Assembly (NCBI RefSeq): GCF_010468565.1
Contig: NZ_WUEG01000011.1
Coordinates: 82,987-146,986 of the forward strand
Direction of reading: 5' to 3'
DNA length: 64,000 bases
Source of the DNA: Allomuricauda sp. TY007
GTDB taxonomy: Bacteria > Bacteroidota > Bacteroidia > Flavobacteriales > Flavobacteriaceae
The translations under genes and the position numbers were made by a program. Positions 9,487-18,128 of the stretch are shown here, in pieces. Under the pieces are notes generated by a model, which ran no database searches, had not been told where the DNA came from, and saw only the letters and a program-made list of their open reading frames with translations. Numbering within the stretch: the stretch's first letter is position 1; the number at the start of each line of letters is the position of its first letter.

Positions 9487-9513
9487 AAAACGCCGCACTA
9501 GGTGCGGCGTTTT
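9487..9513 (-). terminator. Strong terminator closing the gld operon
   Basis: A perfect 12-bp stem, AAAACGCCGCAC with its complement, closes on a 3-nt loop and, read on the minus strand, is followed by a run of T. It lies 35 bp past the gldN stop. The A/T flanks are symmetric, so it could also act on plus-strand transcription. Confidence 0.9.
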
Positions 9514-9547
9514 ACTGTATTGAATTGGAAATATTCTATGGACTTAC

Positions 9548-10450
9548 TTAATATGCCCACATATCTTGCTCTCTGTCGCGTATACCCTCTTTTATTCTTT
9601 GGGATTCCAAGAGCTGGAACAATGCATTATCAAAAATATAGTCGCTTATTTCGCGATCTTCGTGAACGTTTTCCTCTTTGTAGATAACTCCGTTGAAACG
9701 ACGAGCGTTCAACAACATATCAAAGGAAATGGGTCTTGCTGAGTTTCGTTGGTTGTACACCTTGGCATCGTGCAAAATTTGCCTAGCCGCAGGGTACCAT
9801 ACCCAAAACAATTCTACTTTGTTCTGTCCTGGATCGATGGACTCATCATCGATAAAGTTAACATCGGGCGCAACCGGTGCAATTCCCAATAAACGATACT
9901 TAAGTTCTCCCTGGCGCTTGTCGAAATACCAGATTCCCTTTATACGAAACTCCTCTATGTCGGCAGCAGTAATATCCCTTTTGTTAATAAACTCCGGGGA
10001 AACCTGCTCACCAGCATTTACCTGCTCGTAACCAAGATCGGTGGTATCTACTTTTCTCAAGGTAGCCGAAAGGTCTTCCAACTTTCTTTTTTCGGTAAAG
10101 TAGGAGTCTGCATAAACCTCAGTAAGGTTTCCATTTTTAATGTTTTTCATCAAAACATGGTACAGCGACCTTCTATCTGCCCCAATACCTATGGTATCGG
10201 TTGGGTAATACAATGGAAAGTTAACTCTTTCGTCAAGATCGATGATTTCCCAAACGGTCTTGGACCATAGGATATCCCTATCATCCACATAACCGTACGC
10301 TAAAGGCTCATCGGCATCTTGCTCTATTTGAGCTTGGGTTTTTTTACCTATATCCTCTGGCAACTTGGCATTTAAAATATTTGCCTGTGCCATGATTGAT
10401 ACTGGCAATACGCCCAACAATCCAATTAATAATGCGTTTTTCCAATTCAT
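9548..10450 (-). CDS. gldN: Gliding motility / type IX secretion protein GldN
   Basis: Periplasmic component of the type IX secretion system and gliding machinery; in relatives GldN binds GldK and forms the ring under the outer membrane. Taking ATG 10450 over an in-frame GTG two codons upstream gives 300 residues with a clean signal peptide (NALLIGLLGVLPVSIMAQ). Family features include DRDILWSKTVWEIIDLDERVNFPL and IKGIWYFDKRQGELKYRLLGIAP. It is last in the gldK-L-M-N order, 26 bp after gldM, and followed by a strong terminator. The length and order match Flavobacterium-type loci closely. Confidence 0.95.
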   Translation of the reverse strand: MNWKNALLIGLLGVLPVSIMAQANILNAKLPEDIGKKTQAQIEQDADEPLAYGYVDDRDILWSKTVWEIIDLDERVNFPLYYPTDTIGIGADRRSLYHVLMKNIKNGNLTEVYADSYFTEKRKLEDLSATLRKVDTTDLGYEQVNAGEQVSPEFINKRDITAADIEEFRIKGIWYFDKRQGELKYRLLGIAPVAPDVNFIDDESIDPGQNKVELFWVWYPAARQILHDAKVYNQRNSARPISFDMLLNARRFNGVIYKEENVHEDREISDYIFDNALFQLLESQRIKEGIRDREQDMWAY

Positions 10451-10476
10451 GATCACTTGTATACTTTTTATACTTC

Positions 10477-12045
10477 TTAGTTAGTAAGCTCAACCATAAC
10501 AGGAGATACTTTCTTTAACTTGTAGCTCTTGTTGTTTGTGATGTAAGCTTGGATATCGAATATTTGGACAGACTCGCCCCTGCCTGCTCTTGCAAGTACA
10601 GATTTGGCCCTGCTATCCAATTTGTTTCCATTTACAACTACGGTTGGCTGACCCGGCACTTTGAATTTAAACTGACTAACGGCTAGGTTCAAGTCAAAGT
10701 CAAAATCTTCCAACATTGCACTAACAGTAGATATCTCAAGGTTTTTCCTTGGCATCTTAATGCTACCTGATTCTCCACGAACGGTACCGCTTGGCCTTGG
10801 AATATCCTTGATACGGAATTCTGACGAAGTACGGATTCCCTTACCATCGGGCAATGTTCCAGAAGCTGTAATGGTTACAGATCTACCCGTACCTGGGTTC
10901 ATGATGTAATTGCTGCCACTTCTTCTGCTCAAACCAGGAGCTGAAGCTGAAACCTTATTATCTGGAATACCAGGAATAGAGATGGTCATTGGGTTGGCAA
11001 CACCACGATACACCACGTTCATTTTATCTGCAGAAATTACTGCTGCGTTAGGCATGGAGATAGTTGCAAAAGTGTTGTTCACTTCCACTGGCACCTCTTC
11101 ACCGTCTTGCATGTATGTCATGGTTCCTTTAATGGTGTGGTCGCCTGGAGTACCGGCACTGATCAACATTTTGATTCCGCCAGCTTCCAATTCGTAATCC
11201 TTACCTTCTGTCAATGGCCTTCCGTCCAAAGTCAATTCAGCTTTTACAGGCGTGGAAGTTTTGTCAGTTTTACTAACAATGATCTTACCATCGTACTTTT
11301 CACCTGCGTAGTAAGCGGTTTTAGGAGCGGACAATGCACTTGCAAAGTTGGTCAAGGACACCGCCTCGGTCAATTCACCTTCCAAAAGGGTTTTCAACAC
11401 CTCTTGCTCGGTAGTTTTGATATCGGCCTGCAACTGGGTCATTTTGGTCAAAGAGGCCACCAATGGGAACCCTTCGTAATGGTAGTTGATCCAATCTTGG
11501 CGCGTGCCATCTCTCTTCTCAACTTTACCATCTTCATCTCCAGTGGCAAAACGTGTCTCAACACCGGCTTTCAAAGATTTATATTCATCTGGCAAAGCAT
11601 TGATAACACCTTCGCGGTAATCGTTGATCTGCTTCATGAACTCTTTTCCTTCTGGTCCCAAATTGTCGCCCTGAAAGAATTTTTGGTCCAAATAATCAGA
11701 CTTGTCCATAACCACGTAGTCCTTTGGGTCTTCCAAATCTGCGGTCATTTCTTTCTTCAATCCTTCCAAATAGTTATAGTAATTATCGGAAAGTTGCTTG
11801 ATCTCTTGAGCATTTTGGTACAATTCTCCGTACTCCTCTTCGTTTTCACTGGCCTTTGTTTCCAAGCTGGCCATAAAACTAGAGTTATTGGAGTCCATGT
11901 TGGTATTGGAAGTTTCCAGCTTTTCGTTCATCAGTCCGAAAGCTGCAAGTACTTCCTTGCTCATATTAAGTGCCAACATCGCAATGAAGATCAAGTACAT
12001 AAGGTTGATCATCTTCTGACGTGGCGTTTGTTTTCCTGATGCCAT
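10477..12045 (-). CDS. gldM: Gliding motility / type IX secretion motor protein GldM
   Basis: Inner membrane protein with one N-terminal membrane helix (about residues 13-35, MINLMYLIFIAMLALNMSKEVL) and a long periplasmic part of four domains, 522 residues in all. With GldL it forms the proton-driven motor that spans the periplasm and meets the GldK/GldN ring. The opening MASGKQTPRQKMINLMYLIF is highly characteristic. The periplasmic region begins helical (residues about 40-215) and becomes beta-rich (KTAYYAGEKYDGKIIVSKTD onward), as in the known structure of the family. It lies 69 bp downstream of gldL. Confidence 0.97.
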   Translation of the reverse strand: MASGKQTPRQKMINLMYLIFIAMLALNMSKEVLAAFGLMNEKLETSNTNMDSNNSSFMASLETKASENEEEYGELYQNAQEIKQLSDNYYNYLEGLKKEMTADLEDPKDYVVMDKSDYLDQKFFQGDNLGPEGKEFMKQINDYREGVINALPDEYKSLKAGVETRFATGDEDGKVEKRDGTRQDWINYHYEGFPLVASLTKMTQLQADIKTTEQEVLKTLLEGELTEAVSLTNFASALSAPKTAYYAGEKYDGKIIVSKTDKTSTPVKAELTLDGRPLTEGKDYELEAGGIKMLISAGTPGDHTIKGTMTYMQDGEEVPVEVNNTFATISMPNAAVISADKMNVVYRGVANPMTISIPGIPDNKVSASAPGLSRRSGSNYIMNPGTGRSVTITASGTLPDGKGIRTSSEFRIKDIPRPSGTVRGESGSIKMPRKNLEISTVSAMLEDFDFDLNLAVSQFKFKVPGQPTVVVNGNKLDSRAKSVLARAGRGESVQIFDIQAYITNNKSYKLKKVSPVMVELTN

Positions 12046-12114
12046 GTTTATCTAATTAGATTTAATAATAATTTGATTTGGTTTTTGTTTTCTGTTGATT
12101 TTGAAAACATCTAA

Positions 12115-12771
12115 TTAGTTTTTTCCGCCCATGGCCGTAAGCATACCTCCGTACACTCCGTTCAAAGAAGATAGGTTAGTGGCCAAAGACTCCATTTGGT
12201 CTTTCAAGGCACCTGCGTTCTGTACAACTTCTTCGTTGATGGAAGCTTGACGGCTAGCACTTTCCAATTGTACTTTGTACAGGCTGTTCAAAGATTCCAT
12301 TTGAGCTGCAGCGTGAGACAATTCCTCCGAGTACTTTTTAGTGTGCTGAATAGCATCTGTTGTTGGAGTGATATTCTTAGCGGCACCTTCAAAACTCTTG
12401 ATACTTTCACCCAAGTTGGTAAAAAGTTCAGAATCGATTTTTGCTTCTTTTAGAAGGTTATCCAATTTCTTGGAAAGCAATCCTTCTGCTTCTTGAGCAT
12501 CTTTTGCCTCTTGCTTTCTTTTGGAATCCGCTTGACCTCCGGACAATTCTGGATATACCAAAGACCAGTCGTATTCGTCGTCAACTGGTTCAAATGCAGA
12601 GATAGCAAAGATCAATGCTTCGGTAATAAGTCCAACCGCAAGAAGAAGTCCACCTGTAAGGGGCCCGAACTCCCAGTGAAGGATCTTGAACAATGCACCA
12701 ATAATTACTACCGATGCCCCTAGCCCGTAGGCCATGTTAAACAGCTTTTTTGTTGATTTTGACTGCGCCAT
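12115..12771 (-). CDS. gldL: Gliding motility / type IX secretion motor protein GldL
   Basis: Inner membrane partner of GldM, 218 residues. Two membrane helices cover about 12-32 and 38-61, followed by a cytoplasmic part with coiled-coil character (SLYKVQLESASRQASINEEVV). A Glu inside the second helix (E51, in GLITEALIFA) is the position of the conserved proton-path glutamate of the family. The first helix continues into KILHWEFGP, also conserved. gldL lies between gldK (91 bp gap) and gldM (69 bp gap) and is transcribed with them. Confidence 0.96.
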   Translation of the reverse strand: MAQSKSTKKLFNMAYGLGASVVIIGALFKILHWEFGPLTGGLLLAVGLITEALIFAISAFEPVDDEYDWSLVYPELSGGQADSKRKQEAKDAQEAEGLLSKKLDNLLKEAKIDSELFTNLGESIKSFEGAAKNITPTTDAIQHTKKYSEELSHAAAQMESLNSLYKVQLESASRQASINEEVVQNAGALKDQMESLATNLSSLNGVYGGMLTAMGGKN

Positions 12772-12862
12772 AATTCTAGTTTTAATTAAGTTATATAAAA
12801 AATAAGTATTTGGTTACTACTCTTACTTGTTTATATAATGTTCTCTCGTGTTTTTGTTTTTA

Positions 12863-14242
12863 TTATAGTCCGCTTCGGCTACCGTTGGCAGAATCTTCCT
12901 CTCCCATATAATCCTGGACCGTTCTAAATCCTATGTAACTTCTTGCAGAATCTTGATATTCATAATCTCTGGTACTTACTTGAAGGAAGTAAGCTACATC
13001 TTTCCAAGAGCCTCCACGAATCACTTTACGTTTGTTGTCCTGTGAACCAATATTCGGGTTCATGGTGGATAAATATTGGTAAGCACCTGGATCAAAACTG
13101 GAATTTGTCCATTCCGACACATTGCCTGCCATATTGTATAGATTGTATTCGTTAGGCTCAAAGGATTTTGCTTCTACCGTATATAAAGCGGCATCTGCTG
13201 CGTAATCGCCTCGCTGTGGCTTAAAGTTGGCCATAAAACATCCCGTATCGCTGATCACATACGGACCGCCCCAAGGATATGTCCCGCCTTCGATTCCTCC
13301 CCTGGCGGCATATTCCCACTCTGCTTCGGTGGGTAACCTAAATTGGTTCACAAACTGTTTTCCACGACTTTTTTGATCATCGTTCTTAAATTTTGTTCTC
13401 CAATTACAAAAGGCTTTGGCCTGCATCCAGTTTACCCCGACTACAGGGTAGTCGCTATAGGCATCATGCCAAAAATAATCGTTGTGCATCGGCTCATTGT
13501 AGCTGTATTCAAAATCTCGGATCCATACAGTGGTATCTGGGTAAATTTCCAATTCTTCTTGTTTAATGAAGTCCTTTCTATTACCCGATCGTGCCCTGGC
13601 CGCAGCTTCGATGTCCATCCAGTTGTACTTGTACTTGATTTTGGTAACATCTATGCTTCTAAGGCCATTATAGCTTTCTTCTTCTGGAAGATACATGGAA
13701 TCCATAACCTCTGCATAGTACTCATCCGGGTATTCCGATGTATCCCATATCAAATCCACATCTTTGTTCAATGCCCTGCCTTCATAATAGTTATCTCCCA
13801 TACCCGCATAATTATCGAGCATGTATTTGTCGTAAACGGAAAGTTCAGTCGTATCGGTATCCTTAAATCCGTACTCACCGATACCTTCATCTTCGGGCCC
13901 AATACCCAACTCGTCGGCCAAAATGGCCAATCTGGTTCTTACTATGGAATCCTTGACCCACTCCACAAACTGTCGGTACTCACTATTGGTGATTTCCGTA
14001 TCGTCCATATAAAAGGAACGTACGGTAACCGTTCTTGTGGGAGCATTCAATGTTTTTGCTTGATCCTCATGGGCTTTCCCCATTACAAAGGCGCCTCTGG
14101 GAATCAATTCCATTCCATAGGGTTTTTCTGGATGCCATTTTTTTCCCTTTACCCCAACTAGTTCACCTTTTGACCTTGATTTAGAGCCACAACTGGCAAG
14201 CAAAAAAACAAGTGCTAGAGATGAAAAGAATAGCTTTCTCAT
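12863..14242 (-). CDS. gldK: Gliding motility / type IX secretion lipoprotein GldK
   Basis: Outer membrane lipoprotein of 459 residues that forms, with GldN, the periplasmic ring of the type IX secretion system. The signal ends in a lipobox (LLASC, Cys18). The body has the formylglycine-generating-enzyme (SUMF1/EgtB) fold signature: GMELIPRGAFVMG near residue 43, YPVVGVNWMQAKAFCNWR, LPTEAEWEYAARGG, and the late YNMAGNVSEWTNSSF and KVIRGGSWKD elements. In this lineage the fold serves as a scaffold rather than an enzyme. It is the first gld gene after the arginase-fold gene (122 bp gap). Confidence 0.96.
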   Translation of the reverse strand: MRKLFFSSLALVFLLASCGSKSRSKGELVGVKGKKWHPEKPYGMELIPRGAFVMGKAHEDQAKTLNAPTRTVTVRSFYMDDTEITNSEYRQFVEWVKDSIVRTRLAILADELGIGPEDEGIGEYGFKDTDTTELSVYDKYMLDNYAGMGDNYYEGRALNKDVDLIWDTSEYPDEYYAEVMDSMYLPEEESYNGLRSIDVTKIKYKYNWMDIEAAARARSGNRKDFIKQEELEIYPDTTVWIRDFEYSYNEPMHNDYFWHDAYSDYPVVGVNWMQAKAFCNWRTKFKNDDQKSRGKQFVNQFRLPTEAEWEYAARGGIEGGTYPWGGPYVISDTGCFMANFKPQRGDYAADAALYTVEAKSFEPNEYNLYNMAGNVSEWTNSSFDPGAYQYLSTMNPNIGSQDNKRKVIRGGSWKDVAYFLQVSTRDYEYQDSARSYIGFRTVQDYMGEEDSANGSRSGL

Positions 14243-14364
14243 ACTTTAGGTTAAATTGTTCGATTCAAGATTTTATAACTGTACTACACAGATTCATTAC
14301 TCTCAAAACTGATTTTTGAATGAATTATTGTGCAAAAACAATTAATGATCAAAATTTAATTTAT

Positions 14365-15522
14365 TTAGTTCAAGCCTTTTCTGTAGGCTTTGAACCACCT
14401 TTCGGGAATGTTCTGGTTGCAAGCATCCAAATAGTCCTCTTCGGTGCAAGGTAATAACGCCACCGAATTTGTTTTAGTATGCTCTGCCAAAATTGTTGGT
14501 ACTTCTACCCACCACCGTTCTGTGACATGGCTTTTGAAAAAAATCAACTCTTCCGTGTCCGTGGGTACAGTAAACTTTGTGAAGTCTTCGTTCTTTGAAC
14601 TTGGGTACTCTTTGATCCTGAAGCTTAGGCCCTCAATAAAATACCATATAATCTGGGCAATCATCTGGAATGCCTGATGGGAGTTTTCCCCTTCGTAAAT
14701 TCCAAACAGGGAAACTTTGTCGCTAATACCGGCGTAACGGGCAATGGTACATATCTCCCGACCTGTAAAACCATTTGGGGAAAAGTTACTTGTCATACCC
14801 ATTTCGCTGGCACGGATAGCCCTCAGGTCCAAGCTTACAATATCGCTGCTTCGCAAAACAGGTTCCGCCAGTTCTATATTGGCGGCAATCTCACCTAAGC
14901 GATAGGCATCGAAAAAAAGGCGTTCCATTAAATCCTTTTCTTCCTGGGCATTGAAATAACTCTGGTATCCAATGTTTGAAAAATTAAAAAGATTGTTGGG
15001 CTTATCGGTAATGATCTTGCTCATATAGGAATGTGATGAAATCAATTCATCGTCCTCACCAAAGTCGAACCGACTATCAATGGAGACCAGATTCACCATA
15101 TTCTTTATTTTATCAAAAGCGCGGTAAGTAGGGAAAGTAATATCCTGGGTAAGACCCAATACTATGGGTATGATGTTTTCCTCGAGCAATCCCGCCACGA
15201 TTTCCTTTACCACAAAATAGGTATCCTCTACGGTATCGCCTTCCTCCACATCCCCTATATCAATAATGGTGGAGTTCCAGTTGCCCATCATTAAACGGTA
15301 GAGCTGGATACGGACTTCGTCCAAATCCAGTTTTTCCGGTTTTTTCTCAAAGGCATTTCTGGATTCCAATACGCCAAAAATGGCGACATCGGCATGGGCG
15401 AATACCGGAAGCCCATCCTTTTCGGTATGCATGTGGACGTTTTTTCCCAATGCTTGTTCTGGCAACAATTCGGAATGTGCCAATACCTTGTCCTTGACCG
15501 GAACCAGAAAATCGAAGGCCAT
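14365..15522 (-). CDS. Arginase/formimidoylglutamase-fold protein with degraded metal site
   Basis: Protein of 385 residues with the ureohydrolase fold, usually labelled formimidoylglutamase or arginase. The start MAFDFLVPVK at 15522 lies 1 bp after the topA stop; an in-frame upstream start would overlap topA by 100 bp and is unlikely. The three metal motifs are altered. The GGDH site reads GLTQD (123-127), DAHxD reads DSRFD (149-153), and SxDxD reads SLDLR (230-234). Thus three Asp remain, while the His/His/Asp ligands have become Gln, Arg and Arg. A C-terminal extension of about 85 residues (RIKEYPSSKNEDFTKF onward) goes beyond the arginase core. It is probably not a normal Mn-dependent ureohydrolase. 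It sits between topA and gldK in one transcription unit; a role linked to the gld machinery is inference. Confidence 0.8.
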   Translation of the reverse strand: MAFDFLVPVKDKVLAHSELLPEQALGKNVHMHTEKDGLPVFAHADVAIFGVLESRNAFEKKPEKLDLDEVRIQLYRLMMGNWNSTIIDIGDVEEGDTVEDTYFVVKEIVAGLLEENIIPIVLGLTQDITFPTYRAFDKIKNMVNLVSIDSRFDFGEDDELISSHSYMSKIITDKPNNLFNFSNIGYQSYFNAQEEKDLMERLFFDAYRLGEIAANIELAEPVLRSSDIVSLDLRAIRASEMGMTSNFSPNGFTGREICTIARYAGISDKVSLFGIYEGENSHQAFQMIAQIIWYFIEGLSFRIKEYPSSKNEDFTKFTVPTDTEELIFFKSHVTERWWVEVPTILAEHTKTNSVALLPCTEEDYLDACNQNIPERWFKAYRKGLN

Positions 15523-15523
15523 A

Positions 15524-18010
15524 CTATTTCTTAGCTTTTGCTTTTGTCTTGGCTTTTTTCTTTGGTGATTTCTTTTCCAATAGGGCCTGTGCTTCTTCCA
15601 AAGTAATTTTTGTGGCATCCACATCTTTGGAAAGTTCCACCTTTACCCTACCTTTTATAATATTGTGTCTTCCCCAACGGGCTTTTTCTATCCTGATTTT
15701 TTCTTCGGGCCATTCTTGAACCAGTTTTTCGGCTTCCTTCTTCTTTTTGGCCTCGATCAATTCAGCGATATCCCCTTCGGAAAGATTATCAAAATCGTAT
15801 TTTTTGTTCACGTTGATGAACATACCGTTCCATTTTATGAACGGCCCAAACCTACCTTTACCTTTGGTAACATCCTTTCCTTCATACGTGGCAATCGGTG
15901 CATCTGCCTTTTGCTTTTCTTTGATCAATTCTATGGCGCGCTCCATATCCACATCAAAAGCGCTTTCGCCTTTGGCGAGTGAAATGAATTTTTTACCAAA
16001 CCTTACATAAGGTCCATAACGACCCACATTGGCCTCTACTTCCTCGCCTTCGTACACACCTAACTTTCTTGGGAGTTCAAAAAGCGTCATGGCTTCTTCA
16101 AAAGTAATGGTGCCAATGGACTGGTCTGGCAGCAAACTTGCAAATTGTGGTTTCTCTTCATCATCCACAGTACCAATCTGCACCATGGGACCAAAACGGC
16201 CCAATCTTACGGATACCTGTCTGCCCGTTTTGGGGTCCGTTCCCAACACACGCTCACCACTAGCACGTTCGGCATTTTCCTCGACCTCCAACACATTGGG
16301 GTGGAAATCCTTGTAGAAATTTTTCATCATTTCCTGCCAATCCTCATCGCCCGAAGCAATTTCATCAAAATCCTCTTCTACCTGAGCTGTAAAATTGTAA
16401 TCTAGAATTTGGGTGAAGTGTGTCACCAAAAAGTCATTTACGATCATTCCAATATCCGTTGGAACAATTTTTCCTTTCTCCGAACCGACCATTTCGGTCA
16501 ATTGTTTATCGGAAACCTTGCCTTCTTCGAGTACCAACTGCACGTAGTTGCGTTCGGAACCTTCCACCGTACCTTTTTCCACATATCCCCTATTTTGAAT
16601 GGTTGATATGGTAGGCGCGTAGGTGGATGGTCTACCAATGCCCAATTCTTCCAGTTTCTTTACCAAGGAGGCCTCGGAATATCTATAAGGTGGTCGTGTG
16701 AATCTTTCTGTTGCGGAAATAAATACATTTTGAAGCGGCTCTCCCACATTCATGGCCGGCAGCATTCCTTCTTGCTCCTCGCCATCTTCATCATCGGTTC
16801 CTTCCAGATATACTTTAAGGAAACCATCAAACTTCACCACTTCCCCGTTTGCTGAGAATTCCTCGTTGTGGGTACTCGCTTTTATTTTCACATTGGTACG
16901 TTCCAACTGGGCATCGCTCATCTGCGAGGCAAGGGTACGTTTCCAAATCAACTCATATAATTTTGCTTGGTCGCGCTCCAATTGGGGCGATTGCAATTTC
17001 ATATCGGTAGGGCGAATGGCCTCGTGAGCCTCTTGTGCCCCTTTGGATTTCCCTGTAAAATTTCTGGTTTGACTGTACTTTTCTCCATAGTTGTCCAGAA
17101 TGGCATCTTTTGCCGCTGCTATTGCTTCGTTGGACAGGTTGACGCTATCCGTTCTCATATAGGTAATTAGACCTGCCTCGTACAAACGTTGCGCTACTTG
17201 CATGGTTCGGCTTACCGAAAAATAGAGCTTTCTGGATGCTTCCTGCTGCAAGGTCGATGTCGTAAAAGGTGCAGCTGGAGATTTTTTTGCCGGCTTTTGG
17301 GCCAAATCGGAAACCGAAAAGCCTGCGCCTATATTTTCTTTCAGGAACTTCTCGGCAGCTTCTTTGGTCGGGAATGTTTTGTTCAGCTTTGCTGCAAATA
17401 CGTTACCCTGATTGGTTTTGAATTCCGCCTTTATCCTGAAAGATGCTTCTGGCGTAAATTCTTCAATCTCACGTTCCCGTTCCACAATCAAGCGAACCGC
17501 TACGGATTGCACCCTACCTGCGGAAAGCCCTGGTTTTATTTTTTTCCACAGTACCGGTGACAGTTCGTAACCCACCAAACGGTCCAACACTCTACGTGCC
17601 TGTTGCGCGTTGACCAAATTGTAGTTGATGTCCCTCGGATTTTCAATCGCCTTTTGGATAGCCGATTTGGTAATGGAGTTAAATACGATTCGTTTGGTCT
17701 TGTTCTTATCCAAACCCAACTCTTCTGCCAAGTGCCAAGATATGGCCTCCCCTTCTCGGTCTTCATCACTCGCCAGCCAAATGGTTTCCGCTTTTTTTGC
17801 CAAGTCCTTGAGTTTTTTCACCAAGGCCTTCTTCTCCTTATCTACAGTATATTTTGGCTTAAAATCGTTCTCCACATCTACGCCGAGTTCTTTTGAGGGA
17901 AGGTCGGCAATGTGCCCAAAACTGGACTCAACTTGAAATTCCTTACCCAGAAATTTTTCAATGGTTTTAGCTTTAGCGGGGGACTCTACAATAACTAAAT
18001 TTTTTGGCAT
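15524..18010 (-). CDS. topA: DNA topoisomerase I
   Basis: Type IA topoisomerase that relaxes negative supercoils, 828 residues. The ATG at 18010 gives MPKNLVIVESPAKAKTIEKF, the canonical Toprim start; a longer frame adds 11 unlikely residues. SDEDREGEAISWHLAEEL is the second Toprim motif and GLITYMRTDSVNLS carries the active-site Tyr. The C-terminal part holds topoisomerase C-terminal repeats (TGRQVSVRLGRFGPMVQIG; VGRYGPYVRFG; GKGRFGPFIKWNG) instead of zinc fingers, followed by a Lys-rich tail. It is the first gene of the run leading into the gld genes, with a TACTTTTG -7 box upstream. Confidence 0.97.
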   Translation of the reverse strand: MPKNLVIVESPAKAKTIEKFLGKEFQVESSFGHIADLPSKELGVDVENDFKPKYTVDKEKKALVKKLKDLAKKAETIWLASDEDREGEAISWHLAEELGLDKNKTKRIVFNSITKSAIQKAIENPRDINYNLVNAQQARRVLDRLVGYELSPVLWKKIKPGLSAGRVQSVAVRLIVEREREIEEFTPEASFRIKAEFKTNQGNVFAAKLNKTFPTKEAAEKFLKENIGAGFSVSDLAQKPAKKSPAAPFTTSTLQQEASRKLYFSVSRTMQVAQRLYEAGLITYMRTDSVNLSNEAIAAAKDAILDNYGEKYSQTRNFTGKSKGAQEAHEAIRPTDMKLQSPQLERDQAKLYELIWKRTLASQMSDAQLERTNVKIKASTHNEEFSANGEVVKFDGFLKVYLEGTDDEDGEEQEGMLPAMNVGEPLQNVFISATERFTRPPYRYSEASLVKKLEELGIGRPSTYAPTISTIQNRGYVEKGTVEGSERNYVQLVLEEGKVSDKQLTEMVGSEKGKIVPTDIGMIVNDFLVTHFTQILDYNFTAQVEEDFDEIASGDEDWQEMMKNFYKDFHPNVLEVEENAERASGERVLGTDPKTGRQVSVRLGRFGPMVQIGTVDDEEKPQFASLLPDQSIGTITFEEAMTLFELPRKLGVYEGEEVEANVGRYGPYVRFGKKFISLAKGESAFDVDMERAIELIKEKQKADAPIATYEGKDVTKGKGRFGPFIKWNGMFINVNKKYDFDNLSEGDIAELIEAKKKKEAEKLVQEWPEEKIRIEKARWGRHNIIKGRVKVELSKDVDATKITLEEAQALLEKKSPKKKAKTKAKAKK

Positions 18011-18029
18011 GCACTTGGTTTTGTGACAA

Positions 18030-18037
18030 CAAAAGTA
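18030..18037 (-). promoter_or_regulatory. Candidate -7 box of topA
   Basis: Minus-strand TACTTTTG fits TAnnTTTG, 19 bp before the topA ATG. No TTG at the right distance is present, so only half of the consensus is supported. Confidence 0.4.
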
Positions 18038-18083
18038 TATCAATTTTTCGATTTTAAGGTTTTACCCTCGTCCCAATAAAAAA

Positions 18084-18106
18084 ATATCCCGCTTAAAACG
18101 GGATAT
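18084..18106 (-). terminator. Terminator after the LVIVD-repeat gene
   Basis: An 8-bp stem ATATCCCG/CGGGATAT with a 7-nt loop, followed on the minus strand by a T-rich tract. It lies 23 bp past the stop of the LVIVD lipoprotein gene and separates it from topA. Confidence 0.75.
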
Positions 18107-18128
18107 CAAAACTGGCTTTTCTTGATTT

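Noticed and set aside
11107..12039. Long open frame of 310 codons on the plus strand opposite gldM
   Set aside because: It is fully antisense to a certain gene, has low-complexity composition, and resembles no family; it follows from the codon use of gldM.
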